From positions 2,327,167-2,391,166 of the forward strand of contig JAJHZJ010000251.1 in NCBI GenBank assembly GCA_023548195.1: a stretch of 64,000 bases of DNA, read 5' to 3'. A program made the position numbers and the translations under genes. Below the pieces are notes generated by a model, which was given only the letters and a program-made list of their open reading frames with translations, made no database searches and was not told the DNA's origin. Of the stretch, positions 1 to 12,299 are shown piece by piece. Each line of letters opens with the position of its first letter. Position 1 is the stretch's first letter. This DNA is from Bettongia penicillata ogilbyi (taxonomy: Eukaryota > Chordata > Mammalia > Diprotodontia > Potoroidae).

Positions 1-268
1 TTTAGTATTGTTGCTACTAGGAAATAAGAAATATAGTTAACGGGGAATAGAAAGTCATCTGGCCCTACAGGACAAAAGAGAAGATGGGGACAAGAGAAGG
101 GAGGGATGATAGAAGAGAGGGCAGATTGGTGATAAGGAAAATTAGATTGCTCGGTGTATTGGGGTGGGGGGAGGGGATAAAAGGGGAGAAAATTTGGAAC
201 CCAATATTCTGTGAAAATGAATACAAAAAGTTAAATAAATAAATTTTTATTTAAAAAGAAAAAAAAGA
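1..268 (+). mobile_element. HAL1-like element A, 3' UTR end only
   Basis: The window opens inside the purine-rich 3' UTR of an ORF1-only L1 derivative. The stretch matches, module for module, the 3' ends at 29820-30075, 1822-2085 and 48280-48530. It carries the landmark 'ctggccctacaggacaaaag', then a G-tract block near 158-190, then 'ggagaaaatttggaacccaa' and an A/T-rich tail with AATAAA-type words. Its 5' part lies outside the window, so completeness cannot be judged. Confidence 0.85.
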
Positions 269-328
269 CTACTTAAAGTACTTGAACTGTGAACCAGCGG
301 AATAAAGGACTGATAGATTAAAAAAAAA

Positions 329-2090
329 AAAAAGCCAGTGAGGAGAAGAATGCTTTCAAAAGCAGAATTAGCCAAATGGAAAAAGAGGTTCAAAATCTCA
401 CAGAAGAAAATAGTCCTCTCAAAATTAGAATGGAACAGATGGGGGCTAATGACTTTCTGAGAAACCAAGAAATCACAAAAGAAAACCAAAAGAATGGAAA
501 AAATGGAAGAGAATGTGAAATATCTCATTGGAAAAAAAAACTGACCTGGAAAATAGATCCAGGATCTAGGAGAGACAATTTAAAAATTATGGGACTACAT
601 GAAAGCCATGATCAAAAAAAGAGCCTAGGTATCATCTTTCATGAAATTATAAAGGAAAATTGGCCTGAGATTCTAGAACCAGAGGGCAAAGTAAGTATTG
701 AAGGAATCCACCAATCACTGCCTGAAAGAGATCCAAGAAGAGAAACTCCTAGAAACATTGTGGCCAAATTCCAGAATTCTCAGGTCAAGGAGAAAATAAT
801 GCAAACAGCTAGAAAGAAACAGTTGCAGTATTGTGGAAATACAATGCGAATAACACAAGATCTAGCAACTCCTACATTATGGTATCGAAGGGCGTGGAAT
901 AGGATATTCCAGAAGTCAAAGGAACTAGGACTCAAACCAAGAATAATCTACCCTGAGAATAATCTAAACTGAGTATAATGCTTCAGGGGAAAAACTGGTC
1001 TTTCAATGAAATTGAGAACTTTCAAGCATTCTTGATGAAAAGACCAGAGCTGAAAAGAAAATTTGACTTTCAAACACAAGAATGAGAAGAAACATGAAAA
1101 AGAAAACAGCAAAGAGAAGTCATAAGGGACTTACCAAAGTTGAACTGTTTACATTCCTACATAGAAATACAATATTTGTAACTCTTGAAACTTTTCAGTA
1201 TCTGGGTAGTTGGTAGGATTACACACACACATACACACATGCACACACACAGAGAGACAGAAAGCACAGAGTGAATTGAATAGGATGGGATCATATCTTA
1301 AAAAAATTAAGGTAAATGTATAAGGTAAAAAAAGGGAGGAGAAAGGGTGAAATGGAATGGGGCAAATTATCTCTCATTCAAGATACAAGCAGGAGACTTT
1401 TTAGTGGAGGGAAAAAGGGGAGAGATAAGGAAAAAAAAACATGAAGTTTACTCTCATAACATTCGACTAAAGGAAGGAATAAAATGCACACTCATTTTGG
1501 CATGAAAACCCATCTTACAATACAGGAAAGTGGGGGAGAAGGAGATAAGAGGGTGGGGGAGGTGATGGAAGGGAGGGCAATGGGAGGAGGGAACAATTTG
1601 AAGTCAACACTCGGGGAGGGACAGGATCAAAAGACAGAATAGAAACAATGGGGGGCAGGATAGGATGGAGGGAAATATAGTTAGTCTTACACAACACGAC
1701 TATTATGGAAGTCATTTGCAAAACTACACAAATATGGCCTGTATTGGATTGCCTGCCTTCCCAAGGGAATAGGTGGGGAGGGAGGGATGGGGAGAATTTG
1801 GAACTCAAAGTTTTAAGAACAACTTTTGAATATTGTTCTTGCTACTAGGAAATAAGAAATACAGGTAATCAGGAATAGAAAGATATCTGGCCCTACAGGA
1901 CAAAAGAGAAGATGGGGACAAGGGAAGAGAGGGATGATAGAAGAGAGGGCAGATTGGTGATAGGGGAAATTAGAATGCTTGGTGTATTGGGGTGTGCGAG
2001 GGGACAGATGGGGAGAAAATTTGGAACCCAAAATTTTGTCTAAATGAATGTAAAAAAAAGTTAAATAAATAAATTTATATAAAAAAAGAT
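329..2090 (+). mobile_element. HAL1-like element B, 5'-truncated
   Basis: The element begins inside ORF1, at the coiled-coil segment, directly after an A-run. It continues through the rest of ORF1 (to about 1085) straight into the family 3' UTR, with no ORF2 sequence between them. The 3' UTR holds a CA-rich microsatellite (about 1221-1250), long GA-rich stretches and the terminal block 'aaatttggaacccaaaattt' near 2015-2035, then an AATAAA-rich tail. 5' truncation is typical of L1-type target-primed reverse transcription. I could not define a convincing target-site duplication. Confidence 0.85.
334..1085 (+). pseudogene. ORF1 remnant of HAL1-like element B
   Basis: This encodes the second half of an L1-type ORF1 protein, the RNA-binding chaperone of the L1 ribonucleoprotein. 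A 198-residue frame stays open from 376 to 972. It shows the end of the coiled coil (EKEVQNLTEENS), the RNA-recognition segment (RRDNLKIMGL) and the C-terminal domain (PRNIVAKFQNSQ, then RITQDLA...RRAWNRIFQKSKELGLKPRI). Compared with the other copies, residues about 36-62 are read in a shifted frame. An extra base near 495, one near 535 and a 7-base duplication near 570 add up to nine bases, which restores the frame. A small insertion at about 954 then creates an early stop. The N-terminus is missing, so this is a dead copy. Confidence 0.8.
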
Positions 2091-2091
2091 G

Positions 2092-2870
2092 AATATATCA
2101 TCTTATGTAGAAAGCTATACAGTTTGCACTTATCAAGTCCCTTATGATTTCTCTTCTTATTTACTTGCCTGTGTTTTCCTTGATATTATTATTTGAATTT
2201 CAAACTTTCTATCCATCGCTGGACTTTTGAATGGGAACATTTTGAAAGTCATTTCATTAAATATCCCTTTTCCCCTGATGTATTATTCTTAGTTTTACTG
2301 GCTGGGTCATTCTTATTTGTAATCTTAGCTCCTTTGTTTTCTGGAATATCCTATCCCAAGCTCTGTGATCCTAATTTTCTCTCTATTTTATTTGAATGAT
2401 TTTTTTCTGACTTATTCAAATATTTTTCTCAATGGACATTGGAATTTGGCTATAATACTTCTGGCAGATTTTTTTTTTTTTAATTTTGGTATCTCTTTCA
2501 GGTGGTGATATGTGGAATATTCATTTTTTCTTTACCCTCTGTTTCTTGGGCAAGGGGGTCGTTTTCTTGAAAATTTCTTGAAATATAATGTCTAGGCTAT
2601 TTCTTTCATCATGATTTTCAGATAATCCAAGAATTGTTAAACCAACTTTTTTTGATCTATTTTCAGTGTGAGTTGTTTTTTCAATGATATATCTCACATT
2701 TTCTTCTACTTTGTTTTCTTTCATTGACTTTTTAAAATTTCTTGATGTCTTGTAGAGTCTTTAGCTACTATTGAACCAGTTCTGCTTTATAATTATTTTT
2801 TCAGTGATTTCTTTAAAAGGTCTTTTTTTCTATTTGGCCAATTCTGCTTAATTTCAAAGAATGCCTGCCT
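2092..2870 (-). mobile_element. old antisense L1/HAL1 ORF1 relic
   Basis: Read on the minus strand, this is a diverged ORF1 with the start of the following untranslated region. A short open piece at 2521-2724 keeps the order ENVRYIIEKTTHTENRS, then LTILGLSENHDER, then DIIFQEI, which matches the coiled-coil exit and RNA-recognition segment of the younger ORF1 copies. The region nearest 2092 matches the sequence just after the ORF1 stop. It lies tail to tail with element B. It is riddled with stops and is older than B, D, I, K and L. Confidence 0.7.
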
Positions 2871-4442
2871 CCCTCCTTTCTTTCTCTCAACTGTAATAAG
2901 TCTTTTACCTATTCATGTGATGTAATGTACCCTTTTCTGTCTCCTGTTTTCCTCTTCTCTCTGTTCAATATTTTTCTCCTTACTTAATTTTTTATCATCA
3001 CATGAAAGTCAACATATATCCATGCCTCTGTCTATGTAAACTCCTTCTAAATGTCATAATATTTATGTCATAATAAAATCATGTATCTATTTAATCAAGT
3101 CAATGTACATTTATCAAGCACCTACTTTGTTTCAAGACACTGCAATATACCAGGTAATGGTGAGCAAGGGGATTGTACATTTTCATTCCACTTGGAGATA
3201 ATTTGGGGCTTATACTGGGGGATATCTGCCTCACATTTTGCGTTTCTATTTCTCTAACATAAAAAATCAAAATGTTCTAGGAAGTTTTAAGTGCTGGTGA
3301 TGATCAGCACTATCTCTCTAGAAACAGATGAATTTTCAGCAGTAGTAGAATGATTATGCTTAAGATAAAGAAGGTTTTGTTTTCTGAGGCAGCCTCCAAG
3401 AAGATCCATTTTGAAGATTTTTGTTTTTGATTCTGTAGTGTGTATATGTGTGTGTGTGTGCACATGTGCATATGTTTAATCAGATTATATGCAAAGGAGT
3501 TGAAATGTGAACCAATTAATTAGCAGCTTTGCGATAATTTTTTATGTGCTAAGGAGGTATAGATGTTATCCTCCTAACATGTATTATGTGACAACTTGCT
3601 ACATTTTATTCTAATCATTCTATGATTCTACATTGCTTAACCTACTCTTTTGTACATGAGAATAACTACTTATCCCATAGTAGTTTTAGTTTACTCTTGT
3701 GTGAAAGAACTCTTAGATTTTTACCTCATAACCATTTCTATAATAAGCTACTTGATAGGTATCCACTTTCTCAGGAGTATCTGATGTAGGGATGAGGAGA
3801 AAAGAAAGGGAGAAATGGGGTGGCTAATATTCCCTATTGAGAAGTCCAGCAACCGCAGACCAACTAACACTGGACAAACTTCAATTAAATGTAAAAGACT
3901 CATTTTGGCCCAGACCCTCAGGCTAAATGACCTGAGTCAGACAGTGCCTATCCAGCTACTGTGATAGAATATGATAAATTAATTTTAATTTGGTAATATT
4001 TTTTCCTTTATTTGTGAACTCTGACATAATTTGAATACAAATTGTGCCTCTAAGTCAAAATGGCTATGCCTATAATGAACATGAAATGAATAACAAACAG
4101 CTTTTAGTAGATGTACAACTTTCCAATAGCAGTTTCCTTTAAAAGTAAAAGCAACAAATATCCTTCAATCTCATAATGGATTAATTGGTGCATTGGTTAA
4201 GCACTTCCTTATATTGGGGGCACAGCAGAAGACTTAGGCTTTTTCAGCAGTCCCCATAATTCAAACTGAGAAAGTGATTCATCATAATTGACCCATTTCC
4301 TTCAGGATTTCTAGGCAAAGGGAAGACAGATTAGGGAGCAAACAGACACAATTTCTCCACATACTATTATTCTCTGAATAAAAAGTGAGCATGGCTAATT
4401 CTACTTAACAAGTACTGATTTTGTGAAAATACATACACATTA
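2871..4442. other. AT-rich interval, no gene seen
   Basis: No coding pattern was recognised. A MIR-like SINE fragment lies at about 3086-3195, and a short TG/CA tract at about 3440-3466. The remainder looks like unconstrained old DNA. Confidence 0.5.
3086..3195 (-). repeat. MIR-like SINE fragment
   Basis: The words 'acatttatcaagcacctact' and 'caatataccagg' match the tail region of MIR-type SINEs (attta-t-aagc-cctactatgtgccaggcac). It is diverged and short. Confidence 0.55.
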
Positions 4443-4620
4443 AGAGAGGCATTTGGCATAGAGAATAGAGGACATGTCTTGAATCAGGAAAACAGTTAAA
4501 ATCTTGAGTCCAAGAATTCTGTAAGTTATTTAGCCTCTCTACATCCCAGGCTACTCTTTAAACAAGCACTCCTCTATAATGTTAAGATAAGTTTCCACAT
4601 AGGAAAAATATGAATTTTAT
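4443..4620 (+). repeat. tRNA-derived marsupial SINE, degraded
   Basis: The sequence shows a degraded SINE head ('ggcatagagaatagaggaca', 'gaatcaggaaaacag', 'cttgagtccaag') followed by 'gtaagttatttagcctctct', as in the conserved CORE part of MIR/marsupial SINEs. Confidence 0.5.
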
Positions 4621-4649
4621 GAGAGTCATAAGAAAAGAGATGACATACT

Positions 4650-4830
4650 TTATATAGCATTATATTTAAAATCTGGATGATTTGGGTTTAAATCCCATCT
4701 CAGTAAAATACTAAGTTATTATGCTGGGCAAGTTATTAAATATCTATATCTCTGTTTTCACATCTGTGAAATAATGGAGTTGAACTTAACTATAAAAGTA
4801 CCTTCTAGTTCTAAGTCTATGATCTTATAT
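4650..4830 (+). repeat. MIR-like SINE
   Basis: The B-box-like 'gggtttaaatcccatctc', 'ctgggcaagttattaaatat', 'ttttcacatctgtgaaat' and a terminal 'ttctagttctaagtctatga' follow the order of tRNA-derived CORE SINEs. Confidence 0.65.
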
Positions 4831-4949
4831 ACAATAGAAATGGGTTTGTGATCTCATTAGTATATACAAATCCCAGAGAAGAAGACTTCCAATGAATATC
4901 TGCATTGGTTTTTCAACAGAAAGTTGCCTGTGATTTGAAATGTTAAGAG

Positions 4950-5130
4950 ACTTTAACATGACTATTATGGATATGTTTTGTGTGACTACATATAAATTGG
5001 TTACCTTCTCAATGACGGAGAGAATTTGGAATTCAAAGTTTTTAAAAACAAGTGTTAAAAATTGTTTTTATATATAGCTAGGGAAAACAAAATACTGCAA
5101 AATAAATTTTAAAATTTTTTTAAAAAACAT
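4950..5130 (+). mobile_element. L1 3' end, short 5'-truncated copy
   Basis: The copy contains 'acatgactattatggatatg', 'ggttaccttctcaatga', 'gagaatttggaattcaaag' and 'gtgttaaaaattgttttta', followed by an A-rich tail. These are the same 3'-terminal words found in the L1 copies at 31.8 and 61.1 kb. Confidence 0.7.
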
Positions 5131-5225
5131 TAAGCAGCTTGTCTAGAGCCAAATAACTTCATGCTAGAGGTAAAACTTGAACTCAGATCTTCTTGACTGA
5201 ACAACAGTAGTTCTTCCACTCTGTC
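5131..5225 (-). repeat. MIR-like SINE fragment
   Basis: The reverse-orientation CORE words 'cttgtctagagccaaataac' and 'ttgaactcagatcttcttga' are recognisable. Confidence 0.5.
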
Positions 5226-5390
5226 TGTCTGTCTGTCTCTTTCCTTTTCATATGTATGTGAGTCTGTCTACATTTATGTATTTATGTATTTTTATATACA
5301 CATGCATACATATGTTTGTATGTATATGTGTGCATATATTTATACACACACATGTATATATATATATATTATATACATAATGAGAGGACT
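5218..5390. repeat. compound GTCT / TATG / TA microsatellite
   Basis: A (GTCT)n run at about 5220-5240 is followed by irregular TATG/TACA repeats and a pure TA run near 5357-5370. Confidence 0.8.
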
Positions 5391-7545
5391 GGAAATCAAG
5401 GGTCTTTAGAACTTGCTCTGATTTATCTTTTCTAATAAATTATGCAAAGAAAGTACAATATTCCTTGGTTCCAATTCAACATGAGACTTGGGATGGCTCC
5501 TTTTATCCATGAGTAAGAGCTGCTATTGTGAAGTAATGAAGAATTCTGGTTAAAAGACAAGCCAGAAGAACTGATAATGCAAAAAAGAAAAAAAAAAAGA
5601 ATTAAGTGTGTCTATGAAAGGCTTGAGAGAGAAGTCTCTTGTTTTCTTCCCTTGTAGCTTTCAAGTGAGAAAGAATTGCTATGAATCACCAGCTGAGGAG
5701 AAGGGAAAATAGTCATTTTTCCACTTCCATCCAGCCAATATGAATCCCTGACCTGTTTCTTTTCTGTTTATTTTTTTCTTGTAATCTTTGTTGATGAGTA
5801 CCTGAAGAAAGACTTGATCAGTGTATGATCTTATATGGATCAAAATGTCGAAACAACAATTAGAAGTTCTCTCAGTTAATAGAAGTGATTGCAGAGACTA
5901 TAAGACCTGGCACATGGGGAGCCAGTCCAGCCTAGCAAAAGAGCAACTCATTTATTATTGGTAGAATGCCTAGAAAAAAAAATTGATTGGGATTGAATGA
6001 AAAGATAAAAGGCCTCCAAGGGGCAAGAATTGTGTGGTACCCCTTAATCTAACATCTTCCTTATGGACTCCTGTTTTTCTTTTTATTTAAGTGTACCATT
6101 GCCAGGTGCTGTACACCAGGAGACTGGAGAATGTGCCTCTCAATTTGGGGAAAATTGTTGAAAAACTAGGACTTTTATTATGCTTTTACAGTAAATATCA
6201 CTTTGTAGGAATTAATTGATCCATATTGGTTAATTCATATTGGGGATTTTAATGACTGAATCTATGAGTAAAAGTATAAAAAAACACATATCCTTGAGGG
6301 TCTAGGAATAGTCATAAAATCAGATCAAATATCAACTTTTCTGATTAGGCTCTAAATCTCATCACAGTTTTGCCCTATCCTATCCTTCTACCCTCTTTAT
6401 GAACATTTTGACTTCCTAAAATTGGTAAGCCAGATGTATTGGTTTCTTTGTTTCTTGCATGCAATCCACCATCTCCTATTTCCATATCTTTGTTTTGCCC
6501 ATCTCCTATGTGCAGAATACATATGCTTATCTCCACAACACAGAATTGTATTTGTCTTCTAAGGAGCAGCATCTCATCTCAAGGAGCAGCATCTTCTGCA
6601 AGGATTCAAGTACTGAGGATTTACAATCTGTATTACATGGACAGAGAGCATAGAGCACAATATTCCAAAAAGAAATATTTATGTGTATGTGTGTATGTAC
6701 ACATACACATACATCCATACATCAATATCTATACTTCTATCCATATCTCTATCTTGAAATGAACAATAACTTTCCCTAAAAAAAAACTCAAGGGAAAATG
6801 TGTATATGTATAATGAAATAGAGGTCTCCCAAGCATTCCTGATTAAAAAGAATAATAGGGCTTAGTACTAATTTTGAAATGTGAATGTGTGAATAAAGAA
6901 AAATACGAAACTTTAAACATAAGTGAGCCTTCAGGAGTAGAGTGCTAAGAATGAAGTGCTTGCATTATAATGGAGATAGAAAGGATGGGACTAGCATCTC
7001 TGAGAAAGTGTTATGTAAACAGCTGTCATAAATGAAGTTCAACAAGAGAGATGACCTGGAAGGGATTCGTGTTATATTTGGATGATTGTAAAAGGAGAAA
7101 GCATAGAGTGAGGAAAAATATTCCTCAGGGAGTAAAAAAAGGAAGAATAAGAGGTAGGAACATTTTAATCTCACATAAGTGAGAGTTGCAAATAGATGTC
7201 TATACAAATGAGGAAGCGGTGGAAGGGGCAGGCATCACTTGAATCTCATTGTGAACTGATGCAGTGACATGAACAGAAACAGCAGAAAAATTTATGTTAC
7301 AACAATATTGTAAAAACAAAGAATTTTGATGGACTATATGTGAAAAATGAAACACATTTTCAGACATGGGCAATGTGTTTTGTTTGATTAGATTTATTTG
7401 CATCAAAGATTTTGTTTATCTTATTTCCTTGGGAGGGTAAAAGGAGAGAGGACAGATGCTCATTAATTAGAAAAAAAATTAAAACAATGCAGCATTCTTT
7501 AGAATAGGAATCACACACATATTGTTTGTTTATAAAAAGATATTT
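5391..7545. other. AT-rich interval, no gene seen
   Basis: Frames up to about 107 codons near 6439-6762 overlap on both strands, have no recognisable protein features and run into a TATG-type repeat at about 6680-6725. I treat them as chance. No repeat family was identified with confidence. Confidence 0.4.
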
Positions 7546-7547
7546 AG

Positions 7548-7771
7548 GTGTCTTGGTGAATAGAGTGCTTTACCTGGAGTCCAGAAGATGTGAATTCAAA
7601 TCAGGTCTCGACAATTTTTAGTGTGACCCATGGCATGTCATTGTCTGCCTCAGTGTCTTCACCTATAAAAGGGGATAATAATACTCTCTATCACCCAGGG
7701 TTGCTGGGATGGTAAAATGAGACACTCTTTTAAAATGCTTTGCAAACCTCAAAGGTATATAAACGTTAATT

Positions 7772-7772
<1 letters not shown>
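7548..7772 (+). repeat. marsupial tRNA-derived SINE, near full length
   Basis: The order is 'gaatagagtgctttacctgg', 'gaattcaaatcaggtctc', 'gtgacccatggcatgtcatt', 'ggttgctgggatggtaaaat', 'tttgcaaacctcaaag'. This matches the common marsupial/monotreme SINE that starts like a tRNA gene and ends with 'aaagcgctttgcaaaccttaa'. It ends in an ATC microsatellite tail. Confidence 0.8.
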
Positions 7773-7806
<34 letters not shown>

Positions 7807-7807
7807 A
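7771..7807. repeat. (ATC)n microsatellite
   Basis: About twelve near-perfect ATC units form the tail of the preceding SINE. Confidence 0.95.
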
Positions 7808-8429
7808 TAACTAACACCTAGAGCAATTTTTGACAGATTATAGTTGCTTCCTAAATTCCTATTGTTTTGCTGAATGACTTATCTGTAGGAAGCCTAGCTG
7901 TGTGGAAAGAGGGTTGGACACAAAGTGATTTAATTTTAGAGGTCTTAACAACTCATTACACTGTCTATGAATATATGAATATATGCACCAGTGGAAATAG
8001 TAACCATTTAGAGGATTTTTCAGAGCCTGGAAGAAAGAAGATTCTACTTACTGACAATAGAGAATTTCAATAAATACCAAAATAGCTCAAAAAAAGCTAA
8101 TTACTTCTATTGAAGTCTAGTCACCTTTTGGTAGATAATTGAGTCATTCACTTCAAAATAATTCATCTAACTCTCTCAATACCTAAACCTCCAAATATTT
8201 TAATCCCTTTAGTGTCCCAGTGGGATTGAAAATTACTTATTTTACCCTTTCTGCCGAAATAATTCAGGGATAGACTTGAAGTTTTTCAATGCATTTTTTG
8301 TTCTTTTTCTATGAATATGTGGGTTTCTAAGACATTAATTTGAAAGTGCAACATTAGAAAATCATGTATAAGATCATCTGATCAAATGTTCCTAGCCATT
8401 CCACATGTTTTGTCATTGGTAAAGTTTGG
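7808..8429. other. no gene seen
   Basis: A 68-codon frame at 7867-8073 has no recognisable motif and no support. Nothing else stands out. Confidence 0.4.
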
Positions 8430-8600
8430 GTTCACATATACCCTTTAGATCTGAAAGAGAGCTTAGTTCTCATCTAGTCTCAACCCCTCATTCTATAGTT
8501 GAGAAACTGATAAGTTATGCAATTTACCCAAGGTCACACAGATAGCAAAAATAGAACCAGTAATCAAACTCAATGTTAGGCTCCAAATCAAACACTTACA
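8430..8600 (-). repeat. MIR-like SINE
   Basis: The words 'tagttgagaaactgataagt', 'tttacccaaggtcacacaga' and 'aaccagtaatcaaactcaa' are the reverse complement of the MIR CORE and tRNA-like head. Confidence 0.75.
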
Positions 8601-8604
8601 GGCT

Positions 8605-8790
8605 TATGACATTTTAAGTCTAGAGCTAGAAGGGAGGTCAGATATCATCTAGTTGAAAGTTAAATTTTACCAGCATGGAAATTTAAATCTAGGGAGGCTA
8701 AAATAATTAGTGATGTCCTGAAATCGTTATGCCAAGGGGTCATGCAGCTCAAGAATATAACTGAATTCTCAAAGCCCTGGGAGAACAATC
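8605..8790 (-). repeat. MIR-like SINE, diverged
   Basis: The order 'tctagagctagaagggaggt', 'catctagttgaaag', 'aatctagggaggctaaa' and 'gtcatgcagctcaag' matches the THER/MAR type of MIR-like SINE in reverse. Confidence 0.65.
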
Positions 8791-9689
8791 ATTCTCTTCT
8801 GATTCTATATATCGTGGAATCTCCGTTGCAATAGAATATTGCCTTGATTAGATAACTAGGTTCATTTTTGAGAAGGTCTTTGGAACAGATCAAGCTGTGA
8901 GCATACCCTCTTCCCCAAATCTCTTCACTGCAGCTTCATTTGCAAGAGACATTGACTATATTACTATATAAAATTTAGGAACACAAAAAATTGTAGGCCT
9001 TACTTGGCCCTTTCTACCTGAACATTTTGCATGAAAGAATACTTTTCACCTTCAGTCTTAAATAAATGTTTGCTACTGTTCTTTCCTCTTGGTATGCATT
9101 CCAAGTGCTCCTTCCAACATCTAATGAAGAAGATTTTACTTTTGCAATACTTTTTCCCTCTAGAGTCTAGAATTGAGTGAGTGGCTGAATAATTATTTTC
9201 ATTAAAATCTTATCTCAAGACTGACTATATTTTAGTCTCTCAATATGCTTACACATAGGACCAGTATGAAATTACATTTTTATCATAATTAAACATGATT
9301 ATGTTCCAAGCAGTGACAGCTAGACTTTTCCAGATAACATGATGAACTTTTACCAGAAAGGAATTGCCAAGAATGGAGATAGTTTACCTTGAGTAAACCA
9401 AGTAATATTTATTTTCAATGATTATATTGACTGAATTGTATCCCTACCTACACTTTACACACTTGTATTTGCTTCCCATGAAGGCCTAAATTTCCAGGGA
9501 AGAGGTATCCATATATTTCTGATACCTTCTTCTGCATTATGTTATATGTTAGGCATCCATCTCCCAGTAACTACCTAATAAGGAAATGATCCTAAATCAT
9601 TTAATGGTCTTCTTGATCAGGATGGTTCATCAAGGGGTTTAGGGCTAACCCCTCAAAACAACTATGTAATAATGTTAATACTACTGATA
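8791..9689. other. no gene seen
   Basis: AT-rich sequence without a recognisable coding frame or repeat. Confidence 0.4.
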
Positions 9690-9900
9690 GCATCCAAATA
9701 GTTCTTTAAGATTTCATATGCTCTGTAATTTGATTCCCACATCAGTTTTCTAGCTCAGGAATTATTTTTGTAATCATTTTAAGGATGAAGAAACTGTGAC
9801 TAAAAGAGGAAAAATGCTTGACCAGGGTTGCTATGTCAGTAAATGTCTGAGGAAGGATTTGAACTCGTCTTGACTCAGGCTTAATGATCTATGGTTTAAC
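9690..9900 (-). repeat. MIR-like SINE
   Basis: The words 'ttaaggatgaagaaactgtg', 'ttgctatgtcagtaaatgtc' and 'aggatttgaactcg' are the MIR CORE and head in reverse. Confidence 0.7.
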
Positions 9901-9965
9901 TTCACAAGTTAATAAGTATTTATTGGGCCTTTACTATTTGCCAGGTACTCTGCTAGGTTGTATTT
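9901..9965 (-). repeat. MIR-like SINE tail fragment
   Basis: 'aataagtatttattgggcct' and 'tttgccaggtactctgctag' match the 3' tail of MIR-type SINEs. Confidence 0.6.
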
Positions 9966-10559
9966 TACATAGTTGTTGGGACTCCTACTTATCCTTTCAC
10001 CAGGGATATGTAGAAGAACTAAGGACATAATGCTCTCTGGTGGGGGTATAAAAGAACATATTATAGAAATAGCATCATTATCTTCTTAAATTACTAGGCA
10101 CATGTTTTCACCACTTTTGTTTTCTAGCTTTATGACAACTTCTAGTTTCCCATTCTCTGTTTCTCTGGCTAAGCCTGCCCTGTTGCTTCCATTTACCTGG
10201 ATTTTTCTTACTTCTGATCCTCCTGCCCATAACTTATCTAATATTAATCTTTTTCTTCAAGGAACTGCTCTGAGGTAACTGGAAGTTTGAAATGATCTGA
10301 TAAATCCTTTCACTTTTAGACGCTAATCACTGACAAAACAAAGTTTTGGCTTACAGGGATATTTACAGTTTAACATGGGACATGAAATGGAATCTAACTA
10401 TAGAATTTCATGCAGCACAGACAGTCACAGAAACGTCTAGGGGTAAGAGTGTCTGTACACAGAGTGCTTGGCCAAATAACAGTGATTACATGTCACTGTC
10501 ACACAGTTGGTTTCTATCTAATCAAGTTACCTACTATGCTTTCAAATTCAGTTGTAAAA
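9966..10559. other. no gene seen
   Basis: A 108-codon frame at 10346-10672 runs from unassigned sequence into the antisense L1 3' UTR and shows no motif. I do not call it a gene. Confidence 0.4.
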
Positions 10560-12195
10560 CAATGTGTATAAAAAAAAGACAAAAACAAAAATGGCAAAAC
10601 AGAACACTGAGCAATTGTAGTTTTTTTTTAGATTATACATGTACAATCATGTTAAATATAGTTTCACATTAGTCATGCTGTGAAAAAAAATAATCAAAAG
10701 AAAATAAAAAAACACAAAAAAGAAGAAAAATGAGGAAATAGTATGCTTTGATCTGCATTCAAACTCCATCAGTTCTTTCTCTGGATGTGGACAACATTTT
10801 CCATTGTGAATCATTGTTTTGGATCACTGCATCACTGAGAAGAATTGAATATGTCATAGTTGATCATTGCAACTTGTTGTTACTTTGTACAATGTTCTAT
10901 TTTTGCTCACTTCAAGAAGCATCAGTTCATGTAAATCTTCCCAAATTCTTCTAAAATCCACCTGCTCATCATTTCTGATAGAGCAGCAGTATTTCATTAC
11001 ATTCATATACCCAACTTGTTAAGCCATTCTCCAATTGATGGATATGACCTCCGTTTGCAATTTTGCTACAAAAGAGTTGCTTTAAATATTTTTATACCTG
11101 TGGGCTCCTTTTCCTTTTTTTATGATCTCTTTGGGATACAGACCTAGCAGTGATATTGCTGGACCAAAGGGTATGCATAGTTTTACAACTTGTGGGGATG
11201 GTTCCAAATTTCTCTCCAGAATGGTTGGATTAGTTCACAACTCCACCAACAATGAATTAGTGTACCATTTTTTCACTTTTTCTCCAACATGTATCATTTT
11301 CCTTTTTGGTCATATTAGAAAATCTGATAGTCATGATGTGGAACCTCAAAGTTATTTTAATTTGAATTTCTTTTTAATTAATAGTGATTTAGCACATTTT
11401 TTCATATGACTATAAATAGCTCTAATTTCTTCATCTGAAAACTACATGTTCATGTCCTTTGATTAACTGGGGAATGACCTGATTAACTGGGGAATGACCT
11501 GTATTCTTATAAATTTCACTCAGTTTTCTACATATTTGAAAAATGAGACATTTTTCAGAAACACAGCTGTAAAAAGTAATTCCTAGCTTTTTGCTTTCCT
11601 TCTAATCTTGGATGCATTGATTTTGTTTGTGCCAAAAAACATTTTAATTTAATGTAATCAAAATGATTCATTTTGTATTTCATGATGTTGTCTATATCTT
11701 GTTTAGTCATAACTTCTTCTATTCTTCATCAATCTGATAGGGAAACTATTCCTTGATCTCCCAATTTGCTTATGTTTTCACTCATCATGTCTAAATCATG
11801 TACCCATTTTGACCTTACCTTGGTATATGGTGTAAGATGTTCGTTGGTGCATAGTTTTGCCATAAATTTTCCAATTTTCCCAGAAGTTTGTGTCATATAA
11901 TTATTTCTTATCCCAGAAATTGGAGTCTTTGGGTTTATTAAATAGTAGATTATTATAATCATTTACTACTGCATCTTGTGTACCTAACATATTCCAGTGA
12001 TCCACCATACTATTTATTAGCCAATACCAAATAATTTTTATTATTGTTGCTTTAAAATATTGTTTAAGGTCTGTACAGCTAAGGCATTTTCTTTTGCATT
12101 CTTTCATTAATTCCCTTATTATTCTTGACTTTTTGTTCTTCCAGATGAATTTTGTTATTATTTTTTCTAGTTCAATAAAATAATTTTGGGGAGTT
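10560..12195 (-). mobile_element. L1, 5'-truncated, ORF2 C-terminus plus 3' UTR
   Basis: On the minus strand, from 12195 downward, the sequence begins in the C-terminal part of ORF2. Frames at 11901-12107 and 11729-11962 encode CTDLKQYFKATIIKIIWYW, a split DHWN segment, LINPKTPISG..., then TPYTKVRSKWVHDLD. These match the conserved YYKA-WYW, DQWN, LIFDKP and LTPYTKI-S-W segments of L1 ORF2. It then reads through the cysteine/tryptophan-rich terminal region and the 3' UTR. Stops and frameshifts are frequent. The abrupt start at 12195 fits 5' truncation. Confidence 0.85.
11459..11500. repeat. 20-bp tandem duplication inside the L1
   Basis: The 20-base unit 'gattaactggggaatgacct' occurs twice back to back with no change. 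It is single in the homologous L1 at 39.6 kb, so it arose in this copy. Confidence 0.9.
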
Positions 12196-12299
12196 TAACT
12201 TGCTGAAGCAGGCATGTTGGACTCATAGAAGATATGTCATTTGATAACTATTTTAATCAGTTCTTTCATATTTCTATGAAAGAGAAAAGATCTATGTAG

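Noticed and set aside
7548..7660. tRNA-like sequence
   Set aside because: The tRNA-like boxes belong to SINE heads here and at 13700, 22271 and 36246. None has an intact cloverleaf, so no tRNA gene is called.
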